Assembly (NCBI RefSeq): GCF_050003625.1
Contig: NC_134400.1
Location: forward strand, 197,917,918-197,981,917
DNA: 64,000 bases
Source of the DNA: Haematobia irritans
Taxonomy: Eukaryota > Arthropoda > Insecta > Diptera > Muscidae
Direction: 5' to 3'
The notes beneath the pieces are model-generated. The model saw only the letters and a program-made list of their open reading frames with translations. It had not been told where the DNA came from and did not search any database. How positions within the stretch are numbered: position 1 is the stretch's first letter; every line of letters starts with the position of its first letter. The position numbers were made by a program, and so were the translations under genes. Shown in pieces: positions 35,851 to 48,249 of this stretch.

Positions 35851-38624
35851 ATATTATAGAAAATTTTGTCAAAATTTTATTTCTATAGAAAATTTTATCA
35901 AAATTTTATTTCTATAGAAAATTTTGTCAAAATTTTATTTCTATAGAAAATTTTATCAAAAATTAGAAAATTTTGTCAAAATTGTATTTCTATAGAACAT
36001 TTTATCAAAATTTTATTTCTATAGAAAATTTTGTCAAAATTTTATTTCTATAGAAAATTTTATCAAAATTTTATTTCTATAGAAAATTGTATCAAAATTT
36101 TATTTCTATAGAAAATTTTGTCAAAATTTTATTTCTATAGAAAATTTTGTCAAAATTTTATTTCTATAGAAAATTTTGTCAAAATTTTATTTCAATAGAA
36201 AATTTTGTCAAAATCTTATTTCTATAGAAAACTTTGTCAAAATTTTATTTCTATAGAAAATTTTGTCAAAATATTATTTCTATAGAAAATTTTGTCAAAA
36301 TTTTATTTCTATAGAAAATTTTGTCAAAATTTTATTTCTATAGAAAATTTTGTCAAAATTTTATTTCTATAGAAAATTTTGTCAACATTTTATTTTAACA
36401 GAAAATTTTGTCAAAATTTTATTTCTATAGAAAATTTTGTCAAAATTTTATTTCTATAAAAAATTTTCTCAAAATTTTATTTCTATAAAAAATTTTGTCA
36501 AAATTTTATTTCTGTAGAAAATTTGGTCAAAATTTTATCAACATTTTATTTCGATATAAAATTTTATCAACATTTTATTTCTATAGAAAATTTTGTCAAA
36601 ATTTTATTTCTATAGAAAATTTTGTCAAAATTTTATTTCTATAGAAAACTTTGTCAAAATTTTATTTCTATAGAAAATTTTGTCAAAATTTTATTTCTAT
36701 AGAAAATTTTGTCAAAAATTTATTTCTATAGAAAATTTTGTCAAAAATTTATTTCTATGGAAAATTTTGTCACAAATTTTATTTCTATAGAAAATTTTAT
36801 CAACATTTTATTTCTATAGAAAATTTTCTCACAAATTTTATTTCTATAGAAAATTTTGTCAAAATTTTATTTCTATAGAAACTTTTGCCAAAAATTTTAT
36901 TTATATAGAAAATTTTGTCAAAATTTTATTTATATAGTAAAATTTGTCAAAATTTAATTTCTATAGAAAATTTTATCAAAATTTTATTTCTATAGTAACT
37001 TTTGCCAAAATTTTATTTCTATAGAAAATTTTATCAACATTTTATTTATATAGAAAATTTTATCAAAATTTTATTTCTATAGAAAATTTTCTCACAAATT
37101 TTATTTCTATAGAAAATTTTCTCACAAATTCTATTTCTATAGAAAATTTTGTCAAAATTTTATTTCTATAGAAAATCTTGTCAAAATTTTATTTCTATAG
37201 AAAATTTTATCAAAATTTTATTTCTATAGTAAATTTTATCAAAGTTTTATTTCTATAGAAAATTTTGTCAAAATTTTATTTCTATAGTAAATTTTATCAA
37301 AGTTTTATTTCTATAGAAAATGTTGTCAAAATTTTATTTCTATAGAAAATTTTATCAAAATTTTATTTCTATAGAAAATTTTGTCAAAATCTTATTTCTA
37401 TAGAAAACTTTGTCAAAATTTTATTTCTATAGAAAATTTTATCAAAATTTTATTTCTATAGAAAATTTTGTCAAAATTTTATTTTTACCGAAAATTTTGT
37501 CAAAATTTTATTTCTATAGAAAATTTTGTCAAAATGTTATTTCTATAGAAAATTTTGTCAAAATTTTATTTCTATAGAAAATTTTGTCAAAATTTTATTT
37601 CTGTAGAAAATTTTGTCAAAATTTTATTTCTATAGAAAATTTTGTCAAAATTTTATTTCTATAGAAAATTTTGTCAAAATTTTATTTCTATAGAAAATTT
37701 TGTCAAAAATTTTTTTTTATAGAAAATTTTGTCAAAATCTTATTTCTATAGAAAATTTTTGTCAAAATTTTATTTCTATAGAAAATTTTGTCAACATTTT
37801 ATTTCTATAGAAAATTTTGCCAAAATTTTATTTCTATAGAAAATTTTGTCAAAATTTTATTTCTGTAGAAAATTTTGTCAAAATTTTATTTCTATAGAAA
37901 ATTTTGTCAAAATTTTATTTCTATAGAAAATTTTGTCAAAATTTTATTTTTACAGAAAATTTTGTCAAAATTTTATTTCTATAGAAAATTTTGTCAAAAT
38001 TTTATTTTTATAGAAAATTTTGTCAAAATTTTATTTCTATAGAAAATTTTTTCAAAATTTCTTTTTTATAGAAAATTTTGTCAAAATCTTATTTCTATAG
38101 AAAATTTTGTCAAAATTTTATTTCTATAGAAAATTTTGTCAAAATTTTATTTCTATAGAAAATTTTGTCAAAATTTTATTTCTATAGAAAATTTTGTCAA
38201 AATTTTATTTCTATAGAAAATTTTGTCAAAATTTTATTTCTATAGAAAATTTTGTCAAAATTTTATTTCTATAGAAAATTTTGTCAAAATTTTATTTCTA
38301 TAGAAAATTTTTTCAAAATTTTATTTTTATAGAAAATTGTGTCAAAATTTTATTTTTATAGAAAATTTTGTCAAAATTTTATTTCTATGGAAAATTTTAT
38401 CAAAATTTTATTTCTATAGAAAATTGTGTCAAAATTTTATTTTTATAGAAAATTGTGTCAAAATTTTATTTTTATAGAAAATTTTGTCAAAATTTTATTT
38501 ATTTAAGAAAAATTTTATCAACATTTTATTTCTAAAGAAAATTTTGTCAAAATTTTATTTCTATAAGAAATTTTATTTCTATAAGAAATTTTATTTCTAT
38601 AAGAAATTTTGTCATTTTTTTTTA
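35851..38624 (+). repeat. Large homogeneous 29-bp array
   Basis: About 95 units in the plus orientation, the most uniform in the window, alternating mostly TTTTGTCAAAA with TTTTATCAAAA. It ends in a unique spacer (38625-38684). Confidence 0.95.
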
Positions 38625-38684
38625 ATTGGGGCATTTGATTGTTGAGTGGATCTTAGTTCCATGATTTATCATACCACCACCATT
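38625..38684 (+). repeat. Unique spacer, first copy of a 1.7-1.8 kb duplication
   Basis: The string ATTGGGGCATTTGATTGTTG and the following bases to CACCACCATTATA recur at 40340-40400 (offset 1,715). The copy at 40340 continues into unique sequence, so it is the original junction and this one is the duplicate. Confidence 0.85.
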
Positions 38685-40330
38685 ATAGAAAATTTTGTCA
38701 AAATTTTATTTTTATAGAAAATTTTGTCAAAATTTTATTACTATAGAAATTTTTGTCATAATTTTATTTCTATAGAAAATTTTGTCAAAATTTAATTTCT
38801 ATAGAAAATTTTATCAAAATTTTATTTCTATAGTAACTTTTGCCAAAATTTTATTTCTATAGAAAATTTTATCAACATTTTATTTCTATAGAAAATTTTA
38901 TCAAAATTTTATTTCTATAGAAAATTTTCTCACAAGTTTTATTTCTATAGAAAATTTTGTCAAAATTTTATTTCTATAGAAAATCTTGTCAAAATTTTAT
39001 TTCTATAGAAAATTTTATCAAAATTTTATTTCTATAGAAAATCTTGTCAAAATTTTATTTCTATAGAAAATTTTATCAAAATTTTATTTCTATAGAAAAT
39101 TTTATCAAAGTTTTATTTCTATAGAAAATTTTGTCAAAATTTTATTTCTATAGAAAACTTTGTCAAAATTTTATTTCTATAGAAAATTTTGTCAAAATCT
39201 TATTTCTATAGAAAACTTTGTCAAAATTTTATTTCTATAGAAAATTTTATCAAAATTTTATTTCTATAGAAAATTTTGTCAAAATTTTAATTTACAGAAA
39301 ATTTTGTCAAAATTTTATTTCTATAGAAAATTTTGTCATAATGTTATTTCTATAGAAAATTTTGTCAAAATTTTATTTCTATAGAAAATTTTGTCAAAAT
39401 TTTATTTCTGTAGAAAATTTGGTCAAAATTTTATTTCTATAGAAAATTTTGTCAAAATTTTATTTCTATAGAAAATTTTGCCAAAATTTTATTTCTATAG
39501 AAAATTTTGCCAAAATTTTATTTTTACAGAAAATTTTGTCAAAATTTTATTTCTATAGAAAATTTTGTCAAAATCTTATTTCTATAGAAAATTTTGTCAA
39601 AATCTTATTTCTATAGAAAATTTTTGTCAAAATTTTATTTCTATAGAAAATTTTGTCAAAATTTTATTTCTATAGAAAATTTTGTCAACATTTTATTTCT
39701 ATAGAAAATTTTGTCAAAATTTTATTTCTGTAGAAAATTTTGTCAAAATTTTATTTCTATAGAAAATTTTGTCAAAATTTTATTTCTATAGAAAATTTTG
39801 TCAAAATTTTATTTCTATAGAAAATTTTGTCAAAATTTTATTTCTATAGAAAATTTTGTCAAAATTTTTTTTTATAGAAAATTTTGTCAAAATCTTATTT
39901 CTATAGAAAATTTTGTCAAAATTTTATTTCTATAGAAAATTTTGTCAAAATTTTATTTTTACAGAAAATTTTGTCAAAATTTTATTTCTATAGAAAATTT
40001 TGTCAAAATTTTATTTCTATAGAAAATTTTGTCAAAATTTTATTTTTATAGAAAATTGTGTCAAAATTTTATTTTTATAGAAAATTTTGTCAAAATTTTA
40101 TTTCTATAGAAAATTTTATCAAAATTTTATTTTTATAGAAAATTGTGTCAAAATTTTATTTTTATAGAAAATTGTGTCAAAATTTTATTTTTATAGAAAA
40201 TTTTGTCAAAATTTTATTTCATTAAGAAAAATTTTATCAACATTTTATTTCTATAGAAAATTTTGTCAAAATTTTATTTCTATAAGAAATTTTATTCAAA
40301 ATTTTATTTCTATAAGAAATTTTGTAATTT
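38685..40330 (+). repeat. 29-bp array, duplicate of the preceding block
   Basis: About 56 units in the plus orientation. The rare variant TAGTAACTTTTGCC at 36993 recurs at 38831 (offset 1,838). The difference from 1,715 at the spacer is 123 bases, close to four units (116), showing gain or loss of whole units after the duplication. Confidence 0.95.
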
Positions 40331-41390
40331 TTTTTGTTAATTGGGGCATTTGATTGTTGAGTGGATCTTATTTCTATGATTTATCATACCACCACCATTA
40401 TACCAACAAGTGCTGTATGTAGGACATCACCGAAATAAGAGAGTGTTGTTGTTTTGCCTTTGTATACAACGGACGAATTCGTTATTTGCATTTTTAAACG
40501 TTTGCTCAGAGTTTTAGTTTCTTTGCAATCAAAATATTTTCTGGCCATATTTTTGCTGTCAACAAAAGGTCAATCGAAATGGGTGGGTTGTGTCGTTGTT
40601 GATACAACCATTGAATGTTGCTGCGGTAGTTGTTAATATTTGAGTTAATAATTCATACGGAATGGAAAAAGGCTTTTGTTTAGAGGGAAATTGGTGTTGT
40701 TGTTGTTGTTGTTCTGGGAAGCACCGACCATTTGAATAACTTTCTTTAAGGCTTTTGTGTTTTTTCGATGGGAAACAAACAGGGAATAAAATGAAAACAA
40801 ATCAAGGTGAGGTTGAAAATTGTTACTCCATTATGAGTTCCCAGCAGCGCTCTCAGGCATCAAGTCATATATTTTATTCAAGCATTGCATTCCCCATCGA
40901 CGATTTCGAAGACAGTGGGCTGGTCATTAAATTCTCAAACAAGAAATTGATTTGCATATTTCCCAAAACGAAAAGATCTAAGGCGATGGAAGCAGTTTTT
41001 CCCAAAAAAAAAAAAAAAAAAAACATTGAAATAATTGATATACTATTTGGATTTGTCTTTTATCATAATGGGCCTTGTGAAAATTAGGCCTATCTTTAAA
41101 AAGTTCCGTAATGTTTTTTTCGTACATAATGCGAATAGTTTGAATTTTTAAATTTGATTAAAATTTAATGGAAAAAGTATACCGTTGTTGTTGTTCACTT
41201 AGTTGGAGTAGTACGGAGAAAACAGTTTGATGGATGTTTTAAAGTGTCTAGAAACTTTTATTTTGTTTCGAAATATTTATGTAAATCTAATTGTACAAAA
41301 TAGAAAGTTGGTACGCAATGTTACCATATGACCCTAACAAACATACCAAAATCTCTCCAACTAAGAGGTACTTACATTTTTAATATACAG
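40331..41390. other. Unique sequence, no gene recognised
   Basis: Contains GTTGTT microsatellite (40694-40712) and an A-run of 20 bases at about 41004. The open frame 40755-41087 (110 codons) has a low-complexity lysine run and no recognised domain. Confidence 0.4.
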
Positions 41391-42470
41391 AAATACAATT
41401 TTGACAATATTCTCTAAATTAAATTGTTGACAAAATTTTCCATAAAAATAAAGTGTTGAAAAAAAAATTCTATAGAAATAAAATGTCGATAAAATTTTCT
41501 AACAACTAAAATTTTTAAAAAAAAATTTCCAAATTTTGACAAAATTTTCAATAGAAATAAAATTTTGACAAAATTTCTTATAGAAATAAAATTTTGACAA
41601 AATTTTCTATAGAAATAAAATTTTGACAAAATTCTCTATAGAAATAAAATTTTGACAAAATTCTCTATAGAAATAAAATTTTGACAAAATTCTCTAAAGA
41701 AATAAAATTTTGACAAAATTCTCTATAGAAATAAAATTTTGCAAATTATTTTAATAAAATAAAATTTTTGGGAAAATTTTCCAAAGAAATAAAATTTTGA
41801 CAAAATTTTCTAAAGAAATAAAATGTTGACAAAAAGTTCTATAAGAATAAAATTTTGAAAATTATTTTATAAAAATATTAGTTTGTGAAAATTTTCCAAA
41901 GAAATAAAATTTTGACAAAATTTTCTATAGAAATAAAATTTTAACAAAATTTTCTATGGAAATAAAATTTTGACAACATTTTTTATAGTAATAAAATTTT
42001 GAGAAAATGTTATAGTAAACAAATTTTGACAAAATGTTCTATAGAAAAAAAAATTTTGACAAAATTTTCTATAGAAAAAAAAAATTTTGAAAATTATTTT
42101 ATAAAAATAAAGTTTTGTGAAAATTTTCTATGGAAATAAAATTTTGAAAAAATTTTCTATAGAAATAAAATTTTGACAAAATTTTCTATAGAAATAAAAT
42201 TTTGACAACATTTTCTATAGAAATAAAATTTTGAAAATTATTTTATAAAACTAAAATTTTATGAAAATTTTCCAAAGAAATAAAATTTTGACAAAATTTT
42301 CTATAGAAATAAAATGTTAACAAAATTTTCTAAAGATGTAAAATTTTGAAAAAATTTTCTATAGAAATAAAATTTTGAGAAAATTTTCTATAAAAATAAA
42401 ATTTTGGCAAAATTTTCTATAGAAATAAAATGTTGACAAAATTTTCTATGGAAATAAAATTTTGACAAAA
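41391..42470 (-). repeat. 29-bp array, irregular
   Basis: Minus orientation with many variants, including repeated TTTTGAAAATTATTTTATAAAAAT at about 41735, 41850, 42090 and 42230, a longer variant segment that recurs irregularly. It ends directly at the Helitron-like repeat block. Confidence 0.9.
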
Positions 42471-44587
42471 TCTATATATATAAAATTCAAATTATGTTTG
42501 TTTATTTGTTTGTTTGTTTATTTGTATGTTCCGGGTTGGCGCGAAAACGGCTGAACCGATTTACTTGAAACTTTCAGAGATCATGGGGGGCACTCATGTG
42601 CTGAAAATAGGGTACCTCATTTTTTGACATATGGTCGCGGAGAGGAACCTCCCCTTTGTCCGACTTTTTGAAAATTAAACCAAACTTGACCGATTTGCAC
42701 GAAGTTTTCAGGGATAGTAGGGGGTGATCCCTAGACAAAGATTCGCAATTTTTTTTCGAAATTTGATCGGGAGGGGGTACCTCCCATTAAGCGACTTTTT
42801 GTTTGTTTGTGTGGTCCGAGTTGGCTACGAAACGGCTGAACCGATTTACTTGAAACTTTCAGAGATCGTAGGGGGCGTTCATGTGGTGAAAATAGGGTAC
42901 CTCATTTTTTGACACCTGGTCGCGGAGGGGGACCTCCCCTTTGTCGGACTTTTTGAAATTTGGACCAAAGTTGACCGATTTGCTTGAAATTTTCATTGAA
43001 GGTTGGGGTTGGCATCTAGACAAAGATCCGCTACTTTATATTTCGATATTTGGTGGCGGAGGGGGGCCTCCCCTTTGTTCGACTTTTTTTAAAGTACAGT
43101 GAAAAAACTAAAATTCTCTAAATTATCTGAGATTTACAGAGAACATGTGATGAGGTTATGGAATTAATATGGGTACCCGATGATTTCATATGTGGATGGG
43201 GAGGGGGACCTCCCCCTTGCCCTACTTTTTGAAACTTGGAACAAAATTATGCGATTTTGCTTGAAATTTTCATTGAATGTTGGGGTTGGCATTTAGACAA
43301 AAATCCGCTACATTATTTTTCGATATTGGGTCGGGGAGGGGGACCACCCCTTTGCCCGACTTTTTTTTTAAGTACAGTGAAAACAAAACTAAACTCCCCC
43401 GACTGAAATTTTACGGAAAAAATGGGTGAGGTTATGAAATTTATATCAGGTTCCTAATTTTTTAATAAAAATAAAAGGGCATAAGGAGACATCCGCTTCT
43501 CTTAAGTACATGCAGAGAAACAATTAAACTTTACCGAGTTACTTGAAATTTACAGGGCACTTTGGAGAGATCGTAACCTCCGTCAACCGTTATAGTTGAT
43601 ACCTGATTTTGTGATATTTGGACGGAAGAGAGGCCGCCCCTTTAGGCTTATAATTTGCTCGACATTTTCTGGGACGTTTACAAAAGATACGCTTTTCAAC
43701 ATTTGGTCGGGGAGGAGGCCCTCCTCTAAAACTGCAAAAAAAAATTTAAGTTTTCTTGAAATTTACAAAAGCAGTGGGGGAACGTTATGAACGAAGAGGC
43801 AACCTTCCTTGCCCCACACTTGAAGGAAAGTTTCAAGAAATTTCAGGGAAGGTTAGGGGTGCTATTCACTACGGTGTTTGTCGATATTGTATCGGGGAAA
43901 GTGACGTCCCTTTAAAACAATAGAGCCGATTTACTTGAAATTTACAGGGAACGTGGGAGGAGGTGATTAAATTTATACATGATTTTTAAATTAGTATATG
44001 ATTTTTCGATATCTGGTTAGGGAAGGGGAAAATTGAAATAAACTTTGTCGATTTACTTCGATAGAATTTATAGGAACCATTGAGTAGTTGCGAAATTAAT
44101 ATAGGGTACGTGATAGTCCGATATCAGGTCGGAGTGGAGCGAAGGTGGGGGGAGGGTTCCCTTTTGTCCGTTTTTTTTTCTTAAATTGAAAGTAGAGGGT
44201 TGTCCGTAAATGGGAACTCGGTACATAATTTTATGATTTTTGCACAGGCTTCTGCCAGACTTCTTTTTAGTAAAGAACTTAAATTTACATGAAATTGGCA
44301 GCCAACGTATAGGGTGCATCATTTTCCAACATTTTAGCAAATGTTAATGTGGTAAAATTTTTTACTACTTTTGCTTTTTCCGATTTATTGGATGGGACAC
44401 AGTAATTCTTTGTATGTTATAATAGAGTGCTTAATTTTCAGATATGTTGAGGAGAAGGATACCTTTCCTTGACAAACCACACTTAAAATTCACAAGAAAT
44501 ATACAAGATTGTCCAACTACTTGAATACAGAACATTATTAAAAAAATTTGGAGGAAAGGGCACACCCTCTCCCGCCGTATTTGTACC
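42471..44587 (+). mobile_element. Helitron-like repeat block, about 280-bp period
   Basis: Begins TCTATATATATAAAATTCAA followed by GTTTGTTT repeats, a start I associate with insect Helitron-type elements. Tandem modules follow: CGGCTGAACCGATTTACTTG at 42549 recurs about 283 bases on, and GTTGGGGTTGGCAT recurs at about 277. Each module has a G-rich stretch GGGGGACCTCCCC. Later modules decay. No Rep/helicase frame is recognised. The DD41D element truncates or abuts it at the right. Confidence 0.5.
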
Positions 44588-44589
44588 TA

Positions 44590-45523
44590 AAGGGTGATTC
44601 TTTTGAGGTTAGGATTTTCATGCATTAGTATTTGACAGATCACGTGGGATTTCAGACATGGTGTCAAAGAGAAAGATGCTCAGTATGCTTTGACATTTCA
44701 TCATGAATAGACTTACTAACGAGCCACAACGTCGAATTTTCAGTGAATGGGCCCTAGAAAAGTTGGCAGAAAATCCGCTTTTTTATCGACAAATTTTGTT
44801 CAGCGATGAGGCTCATTTCTGGTTGAATGGCTACGTAAATAAGCAAAATTGCCGCATTTGGAGTGAAGAGCAACCAGAAGCCGTTCAAGAACTGCCCATG
44901 CATCCCGAAAAATGCACTGTTTGGTGTGGTTTGTACGCTGGTGGAATCATTGGACCGTATTTTTTCAAAGATGCTGTTGGACGCAACGTTACGGTGAATG
45001 GCGATCGCTATCGTTCGATGCTAACAAACTTTTTGTTGCCAAAAATGGAAGAACTGAACTTGGTTGACATGTGGTTTCAACAAGATGGCGCTACATGCCA
45101 CACAGCTCGCGATTCTATGGCCATTTTGAGGGAAAACTTCGGAGAACAATTCATCTCAAGAAATGGACCGGTAAGTTGGCCACCAAGATCATGCGATTTG
45201 ACGCCTTTAGACTATTTTTTGTGGGGCTACGTCAAGTCTAAAGTCTACAGAAATAAGCCAGCAACTATTCCAGCTTTGGAAGACAACATTTCCGAAGAAA
45301 TTCGGGCTATTCCGGCCGAAATGCTCGAAAAAGTTGCCCAAAATTGGACTTTCCGAATGGACCACCTAAGACGCAGCCGCGGTCAACATTTAAATGAAAT
45401 TATCTTCAAAAAGTAAATGTCATGGACCAATCTAACGTTTCAAATAAAGAACCGATGAGATTTTGCAAATTTTATGCGTTTTTTTTAAAAAAAAAGTTAT
45501 CAAGCTCTTAACAAATCACCCTT
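44590..45523 (+). mobile_element. DD41D Tc1/mariner element, internally deleted
   Basis: 934 bp, bounded by AAGGGTGATT and its complement AATCACCCTT, imperfect inverted repeats that extend further, with TA on both sides (44588-44589 and 45524-45525). Usual elements of this superfamily are about 1.3 kb, so about 300-400 bases are missing, from the 5' part of the gene. The inverted repeats seem intact, so transposase supplied in trans could still act on it. Confidence 0.85.
44703..45416 (+). CDS. DD41D transposase, catalytic domain only
   Basis: An open frame of 237 residues encoding the RNase H-like catalytic domain of a Tc1/mariner superfamily transposase. Aspartates are at residue 35 (FSDEAHFWLNG), 128 (WFQQDGATCHTA) and 170 (LTPLDYFLWG). 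The second and third have 41 residues between them, the DD41D spacing of the rosa/Visitor-type group. After the first seven residues the frame jumps to sequence normally found well inside the protein, so the N-terminal DNA-binding helix-turn-helix region of about 100 residues is absent. No stop or frameshift interrupts the rest. It is the least damaged transposase gene in the window, which suggests recent movement. Without the DNA-binding part it should not transpose DNA itself. Confidence 0.8.
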   Translation: MNRLTNEPQRRIFSEWALEKLAENPLFYRQILFSDEAHFWLNGYVNKQNCRIWSEEQPEAVQELPMHPEKCTVWCGLYAGGIIGPYFFKDAVGRNVTVNGDRYRSMLTNFLLPKMEELNLVDMWFQQDGATCHTARDSMAILRENFGEQFISRNGPVSWPPRSCDLTPLDYFLWGYVKSKVYRNKPATIPALEDNISEEIRAIPAEMLEKVAQNWTFRMDHLRRSRGQHLNEIIFKK

Positions 45524-45525
45524 TA

Positions 45526-45800
45526 TATATAGCCCTCATATAAAGCGATCTCCAGATATGACCTCGGGAGCCTTTTGAATGAATAAATTGTTTAAGATCC
45601 GGTTGAAATTTGTTATGGCATGTTAGTATTGCCATCTGGCAACCGTGCGAAACTTGTGTGATAGCGGGCCATAATAATATATAGATCTCATATAAACCGA
45701 AACCCGTTTGATTTCTGGGGTCTATTGGAGGAGAAAATTTCATCTGATCGGGTTAAGATTATGGCCCCTTAATAAGGTTCCTAACAATATTACCCTCTTA
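45526..45800 (+). repeat. Family A-type 153-bp repeat remnant
   Basis: About two decayed units (GCCCTCATATAAAGCGATCTCC; AGATCCGGTTGAAATTTG; TATAGATCTCATATAAACCG), beginning exactly at the TA of the DD41D element. No family A sequence lies on the other side of that element. Confidence 0.7.
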
Positions 45801-46395
45801 TAGATTTAAGCAACCACTATACAATCGATCAACCGATTTCCTCTGTCTCTCTATTGGACAGAGATAAATAAATAAATATGTCCCAGATCAACGAATGTAA
45901 TGAAAAAATATTATTGTTACTCTATGGTCCATAGATCTAACTACTGAGCATTCCTGTTCGCATTCGACATTTCCACTTTTGAGGCATTTTCATAGGCTAG
46001 CCAATTGAACTGCCATCGATTTCGTTGGGTTTTCGTTTGCATTTGGCCATATTTTGATGGACTATCTATCATTTTAACGAATGCCATCAAACAAAGCCAA
46101 ATGTTAAGAAATCAAAAATTTTTTTTATTCCTAAAGCTCTCCTAGGTAAGGGGCTCCTAGTAGGAGGAGGAGTGAGTTCAAGAAAATACCATCTTAGAAA
46201 TAATATTTGGTAAAACATTCAAAATGATTTCAAAAGATATTGTTTTATTGCCGTCATTGGATCATAGATTGTGATTTTTTACCAATGTTATTTCATATAA
46301 AGACAGTGGTTTTGGCGAGTTTATTCATTTATGATCTCGAGCTGGACTAAAACCAAAACGATAGTTAAACACAGGCCAACAATCCAAATTAAATA
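45801..46395. other. Unique sequence, no gene recognised
   Basis: AT-rich, no long open frame. A short AATAAATA run is at 45867. Confidence 0.4.
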
Positions 46396-48249
46396 AAATT
46401 TAATTTTTAAAAATTTTACCAAAATATTATTTCTATAGAAAAAATATGTCAAAATTTTATTTCTATAGAAAATTTTGTCAAAATTTTATTGCTATAGAAA
46501 ATGTTGTGAAAATTTTAAACAAATAGAAAATTTTGTCAAAATGTAGAAAAAGTCATAATTTTGTAGAAAATGTCATATTTTTTTTACAAAAATAAAATTT
46601 TGTTGAAAATTTATTTCCATTGAAATATTGTCAAAATTTTATTTATATAGAAAACTTTGCAAATTTTTATTTTTATAGAAAAATTTTCCAAAATTTTTTG
46701 TGTATAGAAAATTTTATCAAAATTTTATTTCTGTAGCAAATCTTGCCATAATTTGTTTTACAAAAATAAATCATTGTTAAAATTTTATTTCCATAGAAAA
46801 TTTTGTCAAAACTTTATTTCCATTGAAATTTTGCCAAAATTTATATTCTATAGAAAATTTTCTCAAAATTTTAATTCTATAAAAAATTTGTTCCAAAATT
46901 TTAATTCTATAAAAAAATTTTGTCAACATTTTAATTCTAAAAACGATTTATTAACATTTTACTTGTATACATAATTTTATATGTGTAGACACACTTGGCA
47001 AAATTTTATTTCTTTACAAAATTTTGTCATTGCTTTGCCCAAATAAATTTAACAAATATTCTTTTCCTCTGTTGGTTAAGCTACTCCTGTAGTTTAGTCA
47101 ACGCAATGGTTTATCAGCTGAGATCAAAACAACAATATTTTATTTTTATAGAAAATTTTGCCAAAATTTTATTTTATAGGAAATATTTCCAAATTATATA
47201 TCTATAGAAATTTTTGTCAAAATTTTATTTCTATAGAAATTTTGCCGAAATTTTATTTCTATAGAAAATTCTACCAAAATTTTATTTCTATAGAAAATTA
47301 CGTGAAAATTGTATTCCTGTAGAAAATTTTGTCAAAATGTTATTTCTGTAGAAAATTTCATAATTTTTTATAATAATAAAATTTTGTTAAAAATGTATTT
47401 CCATTGAAAATATTGTCAAAGTTTTATTTCTATAGGAAATTTTGCAAATTTTTATAGAACATTTTTCCAAATTTTTTGTTTATATAGAAAATTTTATCAA
47501 AATTTTATTTTTCTAGAAAATGGTGTCATATTAAAAAAAAAATAATAATTTTTCCATAATGATTGTTGTTTTTGATTTCAGCTTAAAACCATGCATTGAC
47601 TAAACAACGAGTGTAGCTTAACCAACAGAGGAAAATTTTCCCATAAATTTCTTTTCTATAGAAAATTTTACCAAAATTTTATTTCTAAAGAAAATTTTGT
47701 GAAAATTGTATTCCTAGAGAAAATTTTGTCAAAATGTTATTTCTGTAGAAAATGTCATAAATTTTTTACAATAAAAAAAATTTGTTAAAAATGTATTTCC
47801 TTTGAAAATAGTGTCAAAGGTTTATTTCTATAGAAAATTTTGCAAATTTTTATAGAACATTTTTCCAAAATTTTTGTTTGTATAGAAAATTTTATCAAAA
47901 TTTTATTTCCGTAGAAAATTGTGCCACATATTTTTTTTTAACAAAAATAAAATTGTTCCATAATTATTGTGGTTTTTGATTTCAGCTTAAAACCATGCAT
48001 TGACCAAACTACGAGGGTAGCTTAACCAACAGAGTAAAATAATGTTTGTCAAATTTATTTGGGCAAAGCCCTATAGACTGCAAGATTGTTGGATGTACAG
48101 CTGTTTTGTTAAGCTATCTCTCTTGGTTAAGCTACACTTGTAGTTTAGTCTGAAATCAAAGTTTTAAGCTGAATTCAAAAAGAACAAAAATTATTGAAGA
48201 ATAAACCAACAATAACAAACAAAACGGATTTTTCCATAATTAAAAAAAA
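46396..48249 (+). repeat. Degenerate 29-bp arrays alternating with D-type segments
   Basis: Highly diverged plus-orientation units (46396-47030, 47140-47540, 47635-47940) separated by D-type segments at 47031-47135, 47565-47632 and 47965-48240, the middle one in the opposite orientation to the first. The array blocks near 47270-47540 and 47650-47950 are near-duplicates (shared AAAATGTATTTCC and TGCAAATTTTTATAGAACATTTTTCC words). Confidence 0.8.

Noticed and set aside
40755..41087. A 110-codon plus-strand frame as a host gene
   Set aside because: It runs through a 20-base A run coding a lysine tract and has no recognisable motif. Evidence is too weak.
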